From contig NC_079235.1 of NCBI RefSeq assembly GCF_028502605.1, positions 310,001-374,000 of the forward strand: a stretch of 64,000 nt of DNA. The letters run 5' to 3'. Under the pieces are notes generated by a model, which saw only the letters and a program-made list of their open reading frames with translations, did not search any database and was not told the DNA's origin. The position numbers were made by a program, and so were the translations under genes. This stretch comes from Trichoderma breve. Lineage: Eukaryota; Ascomycota; Sordariomycetes; Hypocreales; Hypocreaceae. Numbering within the stretch: position 1 is the first letter of the stretch; each line of letters starts with the position of its first letter. Below, piece by piece: positions 38,501-49,453 of the stretch.

Positions 38501-40077
38501 TTACACGGCCTCAATATACCGCTTCATTTCCCTGGACACGATTAGTCAGTAAAGGGCGACGTTATCTGGTTCTGGAGTGCTCAAGTCTTACCAATCTGTT
38601 ACGGCTTCGTCATACAGTCTGATTTCGTTCTCTCGGGTGCCACCAAAGTGGTCCACGAAATCGTCGCCCAGCACCTCTCTGGCGATGCTATCCTTGGCCA
38701 TGAATCTCGCCGTAGCCTCTCGCAGGCTCTTGGCCAGTCGCGCCCCCTGGTCGGAAGAGCCGCCGACGTTCTCGCCCATGGCCAGTGGCGGACACGGAAT
38801 CTCGAGCTTCTTTTCGACTCCGCGCCAGCCGCAGCCCAGGACGGCGGCAAGGACAAAGTGGGGATTGGTATCGGCGCCGGGCACACGGATCTCGAATCGT
38901 GTGGCCGAAGCCTTGGAAGTGGGCGGCGCAATGAGGCGGATAGAAGCGGCACGGTGCTCGAGACCCCACGAGACGGTTACCGGGGCCCAGAAGTTCTCGA
39001 CCAGGCGCTTGTACGAGTTGATTGTGGGCGCAAGCAGAGGCATGATGTCAGGGAGACCCTCCAAGACACCGGCCAGGAAATGACGTCCTAGGTCTGACAG
39101 TCCTGCGACATCCTTCCACGGCGCATTTTCGTCAACCGTCTCTCTCGCTAGCAGGTTTTTGCCATTCTCATCGACGATGGATACGTGCATGTGGCCGCTG
39201 TTTCCAGGGAGGCCCTGTTTGGGCTTGGCCATGAAACACGGCGTGATGCGATGCTTTGCGCCAACGCTCTTGACGACGTACTTGAACAAGCTGGCGCGGT
39301 CCGCCATCTCGGCGACTTCGCCAAATTCGAGGGCAGCCTCAAACACGCCCGGACCGGACTCGGTGTGCCAACCCTCAACATTGCAGTCAAACGTCTCGCA
39401 GGTGTCAAAGATTTCGTAGTACCAGTCCCTGTTGTGAACGGGTCGTGTGAGGGAGTATCCAAACATGCCCTCGGTGAGCGAAGGGAGCTGGTGCGGGGGG
39501 TTGTTCTGGAGGAAGTTGGCGGGAGATGATGAGTCGTCGGGGGTCTGGAAAGTGTAGAATTCGTATTCAGCTAGAGGAGACAGAATAGAAGTTGTTAGCA
39601 TGCAATATCTCGTCTTATTAAAGGAAGCGAAAAAAGAAGGGAGAGCTCACCACCGGCCATGGCGCCATAGCCCTTGCTGCGTAGGCGGTCCAGCTGCGTC
39701 TTCAGCAGCCCGCGCGGGCATGCGCAAATGGGCAGCTTTGTGTCTGGGTCGTGGAAGGTGATGAGGAAGAAGGGGATGTTGTTCTCCCAGGGTATCCTGC
39801 GGAAGCTGTTGAGGTCGGGGATGGCTAGCAGATCGCGGTATCCGTTCTCGGCGTTTGAGATTTTGAGCTCGCGCAGGTACGTCTGGTCGTGCATGTCCCA
39901 GCCAAAGATGACGGAGCAGAAGCCAAAGCCGGCGGTGGCGATGGAGAGGAACTTTTTCTTGGAGACGAGCTTGCCGCGGAGGATTCCGTCGACGTCGAGG
40001 CCGGCGAGCTTGACTTTGGTGTCGTGCTCGAGCAGGGCCTCGAGGGAGGCGGCGGTGATGGGTTTGGTGACGGCCAT
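38501..40077 (-). CDS. Glutamine-synthetase-like enzyme (type I GS fold)
   Basis: ATP-dependent ligase of the glutamine synthetase superfamily, related to the GS domain of FluG and to gamma-glutamyl-amine synthetases; not the main fungal GS. Exons 39651-40077, 38592-39570 and 38501-38531 give 478 residues. The N-terminal beta-grasp part (KVKLAGLDVDGILRGKLVSK) is followed by catalytic motifs: MAGAEYEFYTF (metal-binding Glu), GLPGNSGHMHVSI (the GHxH loop), EHRAASIRLI and RFEIRVPGADTNPH (nucleotide and substrate binding). The short last exon, giving WEMKRYIEAV, completes the expected C-terminus. The start at 40077 begins MAVTKP; an upstream in-frame ATG is ignored. Whether it uses ammonia or another amine cannot be read from sequence. 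Confidence 0.9.
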
Positions 40078-41433
40078 GGTGGGTGGAGGAGCTGGGAGTT
40101 GCGTGAGGTAGGTAGAGAGCAAAAAGAGGCGCGGTTCTGGTGTTTTGCTTAGGATATCCTGCTGTAACGAATGTTGTTGTTGATGTTGTTGTAAAGAATG
40201 ACGTTGTAAGTCGAGAGAGAGGTTGGAGCGGCAGACAGGTGGGGTGTTGGAGGTCCAAGCGCAATAGAAGCAGATCAGCGAGTCATGCCGTTATCGTGAA
40301 GGGAAGCTAGAAGACGAAGACGAAGCCAGAGACGACGAAGGCGCGTGAGGACGAGACGAGACGAGACGAGACACCCCGCAGATTAAATACCCAGAAAGGA
40401 ATAATCCAAATCAAACCGGCGCTTGTTCTAGAAGGACCGTCACGAGCGGATTACGTAGGAGACAGACGTCTTGGAGATTGGCGATGCACATGCAATATGG
40501 AGATGGGAGATGGAGATGGAGGGGGATTGGCAGTTAATTGCTATAGTGGATGGCACGTTGACGCTGCGGGGGCCGCGGCTCAGCGCCTGATGGGCCAGGG
40601 GGGAAGCCAATGGAGGGGTAGAACAGGCTATCGTTATCAGTTGGGGTTTGGCTTGTAGTGGTGGTGGTGAGAATGATAATGGATGGATTGAGATTGAGAT
40701 GGGGTGGAAGGATTGTGTAGTATTAGATAGATTAGTAGATATGATAAGGTGCTGCTATAATTAATTTCTTCTACACATGCAGCCATTACACGAAACAAGA
40801 AAGATGCCGTTATAAGATATTGTACGACAGCTCTCTCTATCACAAGCCTTTGCCTCACACAGCACAACAGAGGACAGTACTTGCAAGGTACCTCGGCCAC
40901 CGCTGTCGGAGCTGCTGCTCTCCCCCTCCAAAATCTAGGGTCCTCTCTCCCCTTGTCCCCCTCCAATCTGATGGATCCGCATATGTCAATTCCCAGCTCT
41001 AAGCCACTAAAGCAGCCCGTCTCGTGCCTCTCACATGGAGACAACTACTAGCTAGGGGCAGATAGCGCCAGACGATATCTCTTGTTTTAGGTAATTTTCT
41101 GGTACAATGGGGCCCGTGCTGCTACGGATTACACAGAGGGCGTCTGGTCTGTTTGATGGACCAGTTTTGCTTGTGGACCTGAGATTGACTGACCGAGTCT
41201 CTTTCTGCCCATCACGAGGAGACCCCGCCATGGGCAATCAGGTACCGAAAGAGTACCGAGTACGGGTAGTACAGATTACGGAATGTGGTCAAACTGCCCC
41301 TCCATCTCCATCCCTTGCGTCTGGCTTTGAGTCTTGTTGCCCAAGCATAAAACCCAACCTCGAACCTCATTTCACCACCGCTTTCTTTCTTTCATTCAAC
41401 TCATCTCTTGTCGATAACTAAATCATCATCATC
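40078..41433. other. Divergent intergenic region (GS-like and SDR genes)
   Basis: About 1.35 kb with no supported gene. ACGAG is repeated four times at 40351-40370. A short cluster of GAGTACCGAGTACGGGTAGTAC words lies near 41250, similar to motifs in the gene desert. The last 100 bases before 41434 are a C/T-rich leader ending in ATCATCATCATC. Confidence 0.5.
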
Positions 41434-42460
41434 ATGGTCGGACGTCTAGCTGGCAAAAACGCCATCATCACCGGTGCTGCGGGGTGAGTTTGAGTTGAAT
41501 CTCCATCCTCCTGTTCCCCTTTCCCAGTCTACACCACATGAGCCAAAAGTGAGCCCAACCCAACATCTACTGACAATCACTCATGAAAACAGAGGCATTG
41601 GTCTTGAGACGGCAATCCTCTTCGCCAAGGAAGGCGCCAATGTCCTCCTGGCCGACATCTCCGAGCCCGCGCTGGAAAAGGCCGTGGCCAAGGTCAAGGA
41701 GCTCGTCCCCGCTGCCACTCGCCTAGAGACTCGCGTATGTCCATTCTTCATTCTTCATTTCACCACATGAACATGAGGAGCATCACAAACTCATCTCACT
41801 CTGCAGAAATGCGACGTCTCCAAGGAGGCTGACGTCCAGGCCATGATCGAGTCCCTCGACAGCTGGGGCGGCCTCGACGTCATCTTCAACAACGCCGGCA
41901 TCATGCACGCCAACGACGACGACGCCATCAACACCCCCGAGGCCATCTGGGACCTCACCCACAACATCAACGTCAAGGGCGTCTGGTTCGGCTGCAAGCA
42001 CGCCGTCCTCGCCCTGCGCCGCAACAAAAAGACCAAAGGATCAATCATCAACACCGCCTCCGTCGTCGCCCTCGTCGGCGCCGCCACCCCGCAGCTCGCT
42101 TACACGGCCTCCAAGGGCGCCGTCCTCGCTCTGACTCGTGAGCTCGCCATGGTGCATGCTCGCGAGGGCTTCCGCTTCAACAGCCTGTGTCCCGCGCCGC
42201 TCAACACCCCGCTGCTGCAGGATTGGCTGGGTGACGACAAGGCCAAGCGCCAGCGTCGCGAGGTGCACTTCCCGACGGGCCGCTTTGGCGAGGCTGTTGA
42301 GCAGGCTCATGCTGTCGTGTTCTTGGCTAGTGATGAGGCTAGTTTTGTCAACGGCAGCGACTTTGTCGTGGATGGTGGTATGAGCAAGGCATATGTCACT
42401 GCCGAGGGACCTGCGGCACCGGCGCCCACCAACAACGCCCTGAAGTCTTCTCTGGAGTGA
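41434..42460 (+). CDS. Short-chain dehydrogenase/reductase
   Basis: NAD(P)-dependent oxidoreductase of the classical SDR family, 281 residues. Exons 41434-41483, 41593-41734 and 41807-42460. The cofactor motif TGAAGGIG (13-20) is split by intron 1. NNAG is at 92-95, and the catalytic residues are N119, S149, Y163 and K167 (YTASK). The C-terminal part has NSLCPAPLNTPLL and the typical SDVF/LASDEASFVNGSDFVVDGG segment. The substrate is unknown. It sits beside the methylcitrate-cycle genes, tail to tail with methylisocitrate lyase, but nothing in the sequence links it to that pathway. Confidence 0.93.
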
Positions 42461-42708
42461 TGGATGGATTTGTATGATTAGTTGACGAAAATAAAAAAAG
42501 ACAAAATAATGCAAGCAATAGAATTTGTGTCACACATCATGATGAATCATATCCATGTGGTGTAAATTGTATATCTAGAACGAAATACTTGATATGTACC
42601 CAACTCCGTCCGAATGCCTCCTATATATCTACATGTGCATAATGCTACTGTTTCTTTCATTCTCTTTATTTCTTTTCTTTTTTTGTGTTTCTTTGTTTCT
42701 TTTTTTGC

Positions 42709-44605
42709 TTAGTCAAACTGACCTTCTGTGTTGCCCTCGCCCATGCTCTTGCTGCTGGAGCTGCCGCTCTGAATAGCACCCAAGATGCCATCAATGTAGC
42801 TCGCTCCACTCCACTTCTGGTGCGTCAACACATCGCAGCCCAGCTCCTTCTCTCGCCTCTGCACAATCTCCACGTACGCCTTCATGCCGTCCGTCTTAAA
42901 CTTCTTGGCCAGCTCGTTGGTAATGGTGGCCGTTGAGTGGAGACCAGCCAGCGAGATGAGCTGCAGGGTAAAGCCCTCCTTGGCAATGTCCCAGATGAAC
43001 GATTTGAGCTTCTCGTCGGTGAAGCCATGGGCCATCCAGTTGAACGAGGGAGAGAGGTTATAGACGAGGGACTTGCCGGGGTTGGCAGCACGCACGGTGC
43101 GGCCCAGCTTGGCGGCAACTTCGACATTGGGGTCGCCAGTCTCAACCCAGAGGAGATCAGCATAGGGAGCAAAGGCCAGGGCACGCTTAGTAGCAGCCTC
43201 CATGCCGGCGCGGAAGTGGTAGTAGCCTTCACGAGTGCGAGGGACGTCCCAGTTGAAGTAGACGGGCGTCTTGGTGTACTCGGAAGCGAGGTGGCGGCGG
43301 CGAGAGATGCCCATGTCGCGGTCCTCAGCAACGGCAGAAAGATACGCGTCAATCTTGGCCTGGTCGACGCCCTCTTTTTGCATGTGTTCAACCGCAGCCT
43401 CGTCAAAAGTCACCAGCCTGCTGTTCTTCACCCACTTGGCCTCATAGACATCAATCTCGGCGCCTGTGGCCCCCTTGGCTTCCATCGCCTGCAGCGTTTC
43501 GGCCAGGGGCTCGATGGTGGGGTCAGCAATTCCGAGGATGAACTCGTGATCACGGACGTCGATGGCTGACGAGATGAGACGACCAGACTCCGAGTCGGTA
43601 CGGGCAATGACCAAGTTCTCAGAGCCCATGACGTCCCACTGGAAGCGAGCAGCGTTGAGACGGTTGATGTGCTCGCCCGTGGGCACGAGGACCTTGCCTG
43701 CCAAGTGGCCGCACTTCTTGCCGCCGTGAAGCTGGTCCTCGAAGTGTACCGCAGCCGCACCGTTCTCGGCAAACAGCTTGGCCAACTTGAGCACGGCAGA
43801 GAGACCTCCGTGGCCAGTGTCACCGTCGGCGATGATGGGGCGGAGGTAGTCGGTATAGGGAGTCTTGGCCCGCTCCTCGGCGGTCAACTTGCGGCGCGTG
43901 TCCCACTGCTTGCGGTCGTGCATGGACTGGGCCTTGGCGAGGCGCTGGACCTGGTTGGGGACGGTGTTGTAGGGATAGTCGCCAAAGTCGGGAGACACTT
44001 CGTTGGTGCTGGTCAGGACGGAGGAGCAAGCCCAGCCGGAGATGTAGAGGACTTCCTGGTGAGGGGCCTGCTGGGTCATTTGGACAGGATCGATGGCGCC
44101 CACTGATTGGGAAGTAGAGGTTAGTGGTTGTCTTTGTGATCGTGATAGTACGTGATGGTAGACATCAGTCCAGAGCTGACTTACTTGTGTGAATAGGCTC
44201 GCCCTTGGCCTCGCGCTCGCGGATCAGGTTAAACAGCTTGGTGGCCATGACGGAGCTGGGGTACTTGACCAGCTGGGTGCCGCGCTTGGAAGCGACATCT
44301 GCGGCGCTGTACGGGCGTCGAATGCCGGCATAACGAGGCGATGCCCACCACTGCTCAATCTCCTTGACCTGGGCCTCATAGAGAGCATCCTCAGCCTGGC
44401 CGGCCTTTTGCGACTCGGGCAGCAGCTGGTAGGCGTCGGCTGGCGCTGCGTGAGCGATGGTCTGAGTGGGAGCAGCCATGCGAGCGGTTGTTGCAATGGC
44501 GCGGATGGCAACAGAGCGCGGGATGGATCGACGAAGAGCGGCGGACGCAGAGGAGGAGGCCAGAGAGCACGCCCGCTGGGGAGCTCGTGAAGCTATTCGC
44601 ATCAT
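42709..44605 (-). CDS. mclA: Mitochondrial methylisocitrate lyase
   Basis: Last enzyme of the methylcitrate cycle: splits 2-methylisocitrate into pyruvate and succinate. Exons 44185-44605 and 42709-44102 give 604 residues. It belongs to the isocitrate lyase family, with the signature KKCGH at 269-273 (C271 catalytic). It is called methylisocitrate lyase rather than isocitrate lyase for three reasons. The N-terminus (about 45 residues) is Arg/Ser/Ala-rich and acid-free like a mitochondrial presequence. The segment YQLLPESQKAGQAEDALYEA fits fungal methylisocitrate lyases from memory. The C-terminus is KSMGEGNTEGQFD with no peroxisomal targeting tripeptide. Finally, the 2-methylcitrate synthase gene is its divergent neighbour. 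The true codon at the splice is ATG formed across the junction (HT-MGAIDPVQM). Confidence 0.9.
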
Positions 44606-45255
44606 CTTTTGATAAGGTACTGACTGTCACTATCGAGATATCGAAACTGACAAGACAGAACTGATGCCGATAATGCGATTACCGAGGCAAAGATGCGTTT
44701 GCAGATTTCGATGTCGTTTCTGCTTTATATCCCTGGCAACTTACTCGCCCGTTGGCCACTTTAGGACATGTTTGCCGCATCCATTTTCCTCATTTCCAAG
44801 CATCCTGATGCTCGGCTCAAGCCAAAAGAGGGCCGATACAGGCGCGGCTGACGCAGATTGGCCAATCACGCGGCGCGGGGCTACCGACGGACCGACCGGG
44901 CGGCTTTCTTCGGCTGTTTTGAAAGCGGTGACGGAAGGCGGGCTGCCGTTTTGGCTGGGCTGGAGCTGGACTGTCTCGGGCTTGGCTGCTTTTTGGGTGT
45001 AAGATGAGACGTTAAAGGAACTTTTTTTGTTGTGGTCCAAGATATCTCGGTTCTTTTTTTTCTTGTCTTTTTTCTTCTTCTTTTCCTCCTCTTATCATCG
45101 TTGCGTGCAAGAAAGGAAACGAATCGTCCACTGTAAGTCCCCCCCTAATCTTATCGGCGATAGCATCAATGTGCTCTACCTTGGGTACTTGTATTTGTAG
45201 CTAACCACAGCTGCTTCTGCCCCGCCATCAGCAGCTCGGCTCAATCATCATCACA
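44606..45255. promoter_or_regulatory. Shared divergent promoter of the methylcitrate pair
   Basis: The 650 bases lie between the start codons of methylisocitrate lyase (-) and 2-methylcitrate synthase (+). A symmetrical GATTGGCCAATC at 44856-44867 contains CCAAT on both strands. GCGGGG at 44875-44880 fits the carbon-catabolite repressor consensus SYGGRG. A T/C-rich run (about 45050-45095) precedes the synthase leader. Co-regulation is inferred from layout and not demonstrated. Confidence 0.6.
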
Positions 45256-46809
45256 ATGGCCCTCAACCTCACCACGTCGGCTCGAGCCCTGCGCTCCTTC
45301 AAGGTCAGTGAATTCGCCATCGATTGATTCCTATAGCAGCTCAATTGACACTTTACAATGACAGCCCTACACCCGTGCTGCTCTCCTTGCCAACGCCGCG
45401 CGATGCTACTCTACCGCTGAGCCCGATCTCAAGACGACCCTCAAGGAGGTCATTCCCGCCAAGCGCGAGCTGCTCAAGAAGGTCAAGGCCCATGGCAGCA
45501 AGGTCATTGGCGAGGTCAAGGTCGAGAACACTCTCGGCGGTATGCGTGGCCTCAAGGCCATGGTCTGGGAGGGATCCGTCCTCGATGCCAACGAGGGCAT
45601 TCGCTTCCACGGCCGCACCATCAAGGACTGCCAAAAGGAGCTCCCCAAGGGCAAGACTGGAACTGAGATGCTCCCCGAGTCCATGTTCTGGCTTCTCCTG
45701 ACCGGCCAGGTCCCCTCCGTCAACCAAGTCCGCGAGTTCTCCCGTGAGCTCGCCTCCAAGGCCCAGATCCCCGCCTTCGTCAACAAGATGCTCGACGAGT
45801 TCCCCAAGGATCTGCACCCCATGACCCAGTTTGCCATTGCCGTCTCAGCCCTCAACTACGAGTCCAAGTTCGCCAAGGCCTACGAGCAGGGTCTCAACAA
45901 GGCTGACTACTGGGAGCCCACCTTTGACGACTGCATTTCTCTGCTCGCCAAGCTGCCCACCATTGCCGCCAAGATCTACCAGAACGCCTACAGGGGCGGC
46001 GGTGCTCTCCCTGCCGAGGTTGACCTTGAGCAGGATTGGTCTTACAACTTTGCTGCCATGCTCGGCAAGGGCGGCAAGGAGAACGAGGACTTCCAGGACC
46101 TCCTCCGACTCTACCTTGCTCTCCACGGTGACCACGAGGGTGGCAATGTGTCTGCTCACGCCACTCACCTGGTTGGCAGTGCTCTCAGCGACCCCTTCCT
46201 TTCTTACAGCGCTGGTCTCCAGGGTCTGGCCGGTCCTCTTCACGGGTAAGTTTTCGTCACCCTCTATGGCCCACTAACACGCTCGAACTATACACTAACA
46301 GCCTTTACTCTAGTCTTGCCGCCCAGGAGGTTCTTCGCTGGATCCTCCAGATGAAGGAGGCCATCCCCGCCAACTACACTGAGCAGGATGTCCACGACTA
46401 CCTCTGGTCTACCCTCAACTCCGGCCGTGTCGTCCCTGGTTACGGCCACGCCGTTCTGCGTAAGCCTGACCCTCGATTCGAGGCTCTCATGGACTACGCC
46501 GCTTCCCGCCCCACCATTGCTAAGGACCCCGTCTTCCAACTGGTTGAGAAGAACAGCCGCATCGCTCCCGAAGTCCTCAAGAAGCACGGCAAGACCAAGA
46601 ACCCTTACCCCAACGTCGACAGCAGCTCCGGTGTCCTGTTCCACCACTACGGCTTCCACGAGACCCTGTACTACACCGCCACCTTTGGTGTCTCGCGTGG
46701 TCTGGGTCCCCTTGCCCAGCTCATCTGGGACCGCGCCCTGGGTCTCCCCATTGAGCGCCCCAAGAGCATCAACCTCGAGGGTCTCCTGAAGCAGGCCGAG
46801 AGCAGCTAA
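45256..46809 (+). CDS. mcsA: Mitochondrial 2-methylcitrate synthase
   Basis: First enzyme of the methylcitrate cycle: condenses propionyl-CoA with oxaloacetate; such enzymes usually also accept acetyl-CoA. Exons 45256-45303, 45365-46245 and 46314-46809 give 474 residues. The N-terminus (MALNLTTSARALRSFKPYTR) is a mitochondrial presequence ending near CYSTAEPDL. Citrate-synthase motifs are present: GMRGLKAMVWEGSVLD, HGDHEGGNVSAHATH (catalytic His), and PGYGHAVLR with H355. KVENTLGGMRGLK and DCQKELPKGKTGTEMLPE resemble methylcitrate synthases more than the housekeeping citrate synthase, by my recollection of the families. The divergent methylisocitrate lyase supports the call. Confidence 0.92.
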
Positions 46810-47481
46810 AGAATGAAAAATAACGTTGAAATGAAACATGTATGAAGAAAATAGGTTGGGCATGAGTGTTTTTGAGAGAGCACGTGTATATATATATCAT
46901 CTTATAGCTTGTCTAAAATCGACTGACCTTGTTCTGTTTTGAACACACTTTCGACTCACATTGGCGTGTCATGTCTGCAACGCCCTCTATAAGGAGACCG
47001 GCTTGTTTGCGTGTAGCCATGGCTTTTACAGCCTCTAATAGGTACATGTATATTTCTGTCTGCTGGACATAATTTAATGAAGCTCATTGTATGTCTCGTC
47101 TCTATGTACCTCAAGTAAGTATTAAAACGTTGCTTAAACAAATGGAAAGATACTCCCTTTGCTAATTAGCGTACTCTACTTCATGCGGAATACGGTAGTG
47201 CTATTGGTTGTTGGGATAGTTCAGCGCGCAGGCAAGGCGAATCACAGCCTTACCTCACGCATCCCAGAACTAGAATCCTTCGCGGGGGAAGCTGCCTACA
47301 TTGACATCTGTGCGATAACGTTCAAGGCGAAATCGTATGCAACATATTGCTGCCTTTCCTCTCCCGCAAAATTGCGCAAAGGCTTCTCTCTCTCGTCGAC
47401 TTTACAGCTCCCAAGAACGCGAGCGTCTCCCATCGATCAATCTCACATATTCCTTCAGTTTATTTTTTTTCGTAATAAAAT
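46810..47481. other. Intergenic region before the HET gene
   Basis: About 670 bases. Composition becomes AT-richer after about 46900. No gene seen. This marks the left edge of the accessory-looking region with HET genes. Confidence 0.45.
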
Positions 47482-49254
47482 ATGCGTCTAATTCATACCA
47501 GTACGCTGGAGTTCATCTGGTTTCCTAAAGCTCCACCTCCATATGCTATCCTCTCCCACACTTGGGGCAATGATGAGGTGACTTTTTCGGATTTCACCAA
47601 CCTGTCCACGAGAACAACAAAATTGGGCTTTGCCAAGATCAAACAGACCTGTGAACAAGCCCTCAAAGATGGCTTTAGCTACGCGTGGATAGATACATGC
47701 TGTATCAATAAAGAAAGCAGCTCCGAGCTGAGCGAGGCCATCAATTCCATGTTTAGATGGTATCGCGACGCGGCCATATGCTACGCGTATCTCGAAGACG
47801 CTTCCGAGGACATACAATTACCAATAACAAGCCCTTCGTCGATTTCACATTGCAGATGGTTTACCCGGGGCTGGACATTGCAAGAGTTACTTGCGCCCAA
47901 GGAAATTGTGTTTTTTGGAGCAAAATGGACCACGATAGGCCGAAAGACGGAGCTCAAAGAAATTCTGGAACAAATTACTGGGATTCCCTGTGCAATTCTT
48001 ACCGGGGACATGCGGTTAGATCAAACCAGTGTTGCAAACCGCATGAATTGGGCTGCAAAAAGAGAGACGACTCGCGAAGAAGACATTGCATATTGTCTCA
48101 TGGGAATATTCGACGTCAACATGCCCATGATTTATGGCGAGGGGAGGAATGCCTTCACTCGCCTGCAAGAGGAGATTTTGAAGCAAACCCAGGACGATTC
48201 TTTGTTTGCCTGGCGGGCCAGCGAAGAGTCTGCATCTGAGGCCCCGTATCGCGGCTTATTTGCTTCATCGCCAAAAGAATTTGCCAGCGAGGTGACTACC
48301 ACTCCGTTCTTCACTAGCATGGCTGGCGCGTCAACTCTACTCGGCAATGGGCGAATATCTCTTAGCTGCGCTCTATACCAGGACGGCTTCATTGGCCTCA
48401 AGTGCTTTCAGGGCACGGAACTCTCAACGGTTGTGGGCATCCAGGCCATCAGCACAGGGATCAATCACTTTGTACGGTCCAACCCTTCGCAGTTGGTTTT
48501 GAAACCTCATCGATATCCTATTGCTTTCCAAACTGTGGTATTTGACAAGTTTGTCGAGATGAGAGAGCCGAGATCATTGAGCGACATTTATCAGCACAAT
48601 GAACTTTTTCTTGCTCTGCCTCCAGAAATACGGTTTGTGGCCGTGTATCCCAAAGAATACATGGGATTTCAGAAGACGATGAAGCTGCCAATAACGCATC
48701 TTGTCGGGAAAAAGGTTGCCTTTTATATGGAAGTCGACAGGCAGGCATCGGGTGCTGATGTGTTTCAAGAAATTGGATGGAGTGACAAGGGCACGGCAGT
48801 TCTACTTGTCCTTTGGGTTGAACAACTAAGCACAAGATCGTTTACTTTCTATTTTGACCTACTGGCCGTCAATGCTGGGAATGCCGAATCAGAGTTTATA
48901 GATGCCGAAAGGCCTCCAGAAGCACTCGATGCAAAAGAGACAGCCATTGCATGGTCTACTATTTGTGCTACTGGAACTCAAACGATAGTGGGCGGGCATC
49001 AAATGTTTAGTCTTCAGTTGAGTGTTGCTACAAATGCGGATATTAAAGATAGAGCAGTAGATGTTCGAAAGGAAATGGAAGAGGCTGAAAAGGAAAGGGA
49101 AAGGGAAAGGAAAGTGGCTGAGAGGGAGAGGGATGCCGAGAATGCTCGTGAGTTTAAGAAAGGTGTTGGACAGATAGTAGCTATGTTGATAGCCCCGATA
49201 CTTGGATTTGCCTTTAGTATAGCTCTTGGAATAGTCCTGTCCACGTATGCCTAG
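47482..49254 (+). CDS. HET-domain protein with a C-terminal membrane anchor
   Basis: Protein of the heterokaryon-incompatibility (HET, PF06985) class, which in several fungi triggers cell death on recognition of non-self. One exon, 590 residues. HET blocks in order: MRLIHTSTLEF at the start, PYAILSHTWGNDEVTF (20-35), YAWIDTCCINKESSSELSEA, RWFTRGWTLQELLAP, and EEDIAYCLMGIFDVNMPMIY then GEG. After the HET domain comes a long region of unknown fold. Then follows a charged, probably coiled-coil helix (EMEEAEKERERERKVAERER, about 525-555) and a final hydrophobic segment of about 25 residues (VAMLIAPILGFAFSIALGIV). The last two suggest oligomerisation at a membrane. Third-position GC is lower than in the metabolic genes to the left. 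Confidence 0.92.
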   Translation: MRLIHTSTLEFIWFPKAPPPYAILSHTWGNDEVTFSDFTNLSTRTTKLGFAKIKQTCEQALKDGFSYAWIDTCCINKESSSELSEAINSMFRWYRDAAICYAYLEDASEDIQLPITSPSSISHCRWFTRGWTLQELLAPKEIVFFGAKWTTIGRKTELKEILEQITGIPCAILTGDMRLDQTSVANRMNWAAKRETTREEDIAYCLMGIFDVNMPMIYGEGRNAFTRLQEEILKQTQDDSLFAWRASEESASEAPYRGLFASSPKEFASEVTTTPFFTSMAGASTLLGNGRISLSCALYQDGFIGLKCFQGTELSTVVGIQAISTGINHFVRSNPSQLVLKPHRYPIAFQTVVFDKFVEMREPRSLSDIYQHNELFLALPPEIRFVAVYPKEYMGFQKTMKLPITHLVGKKVAFYMEVDRQASGADVFQEIGWSDKGTAVLLVLWVEQLSTRSFTFYFDLLAVNAGNAESEFIDAERPPEALDAKETAIAWSTICATGTQTIVGGHQMFSLQLSVATNADIKDRAVDVRKEMEEAEKERERERKVAERERDAENAREFKKGVGQIVAMLIAPILGFAFSIALGIVLSTYA

Positions 49255-49453
49255 GTAGCGTTATTGTTGAACAACTCATTCTCAAAAACTGCAGATTCAC
49301 CTGTCTCTGGTGTACAAATGCCTCGCACCAAGCAGAGTGGTCAAGGTCTGGTTTATGCTCTCCTACATACATTACCTATGTCAACTCATCAGCCCTGTTT
49401 CTAGTGGCTCACGAAATTAACGTTATCAAAACCCACGAGTTCGTCATCTGTTT

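Noticed and set aside
42709..44605. Glyoxylate-cycle isocitrate lyase
   Set aside because: The mitochondrial-type N-terminus, absent peroxisomal signal and adjacent methylcitrate synthase favour methylisocitrate lyase.
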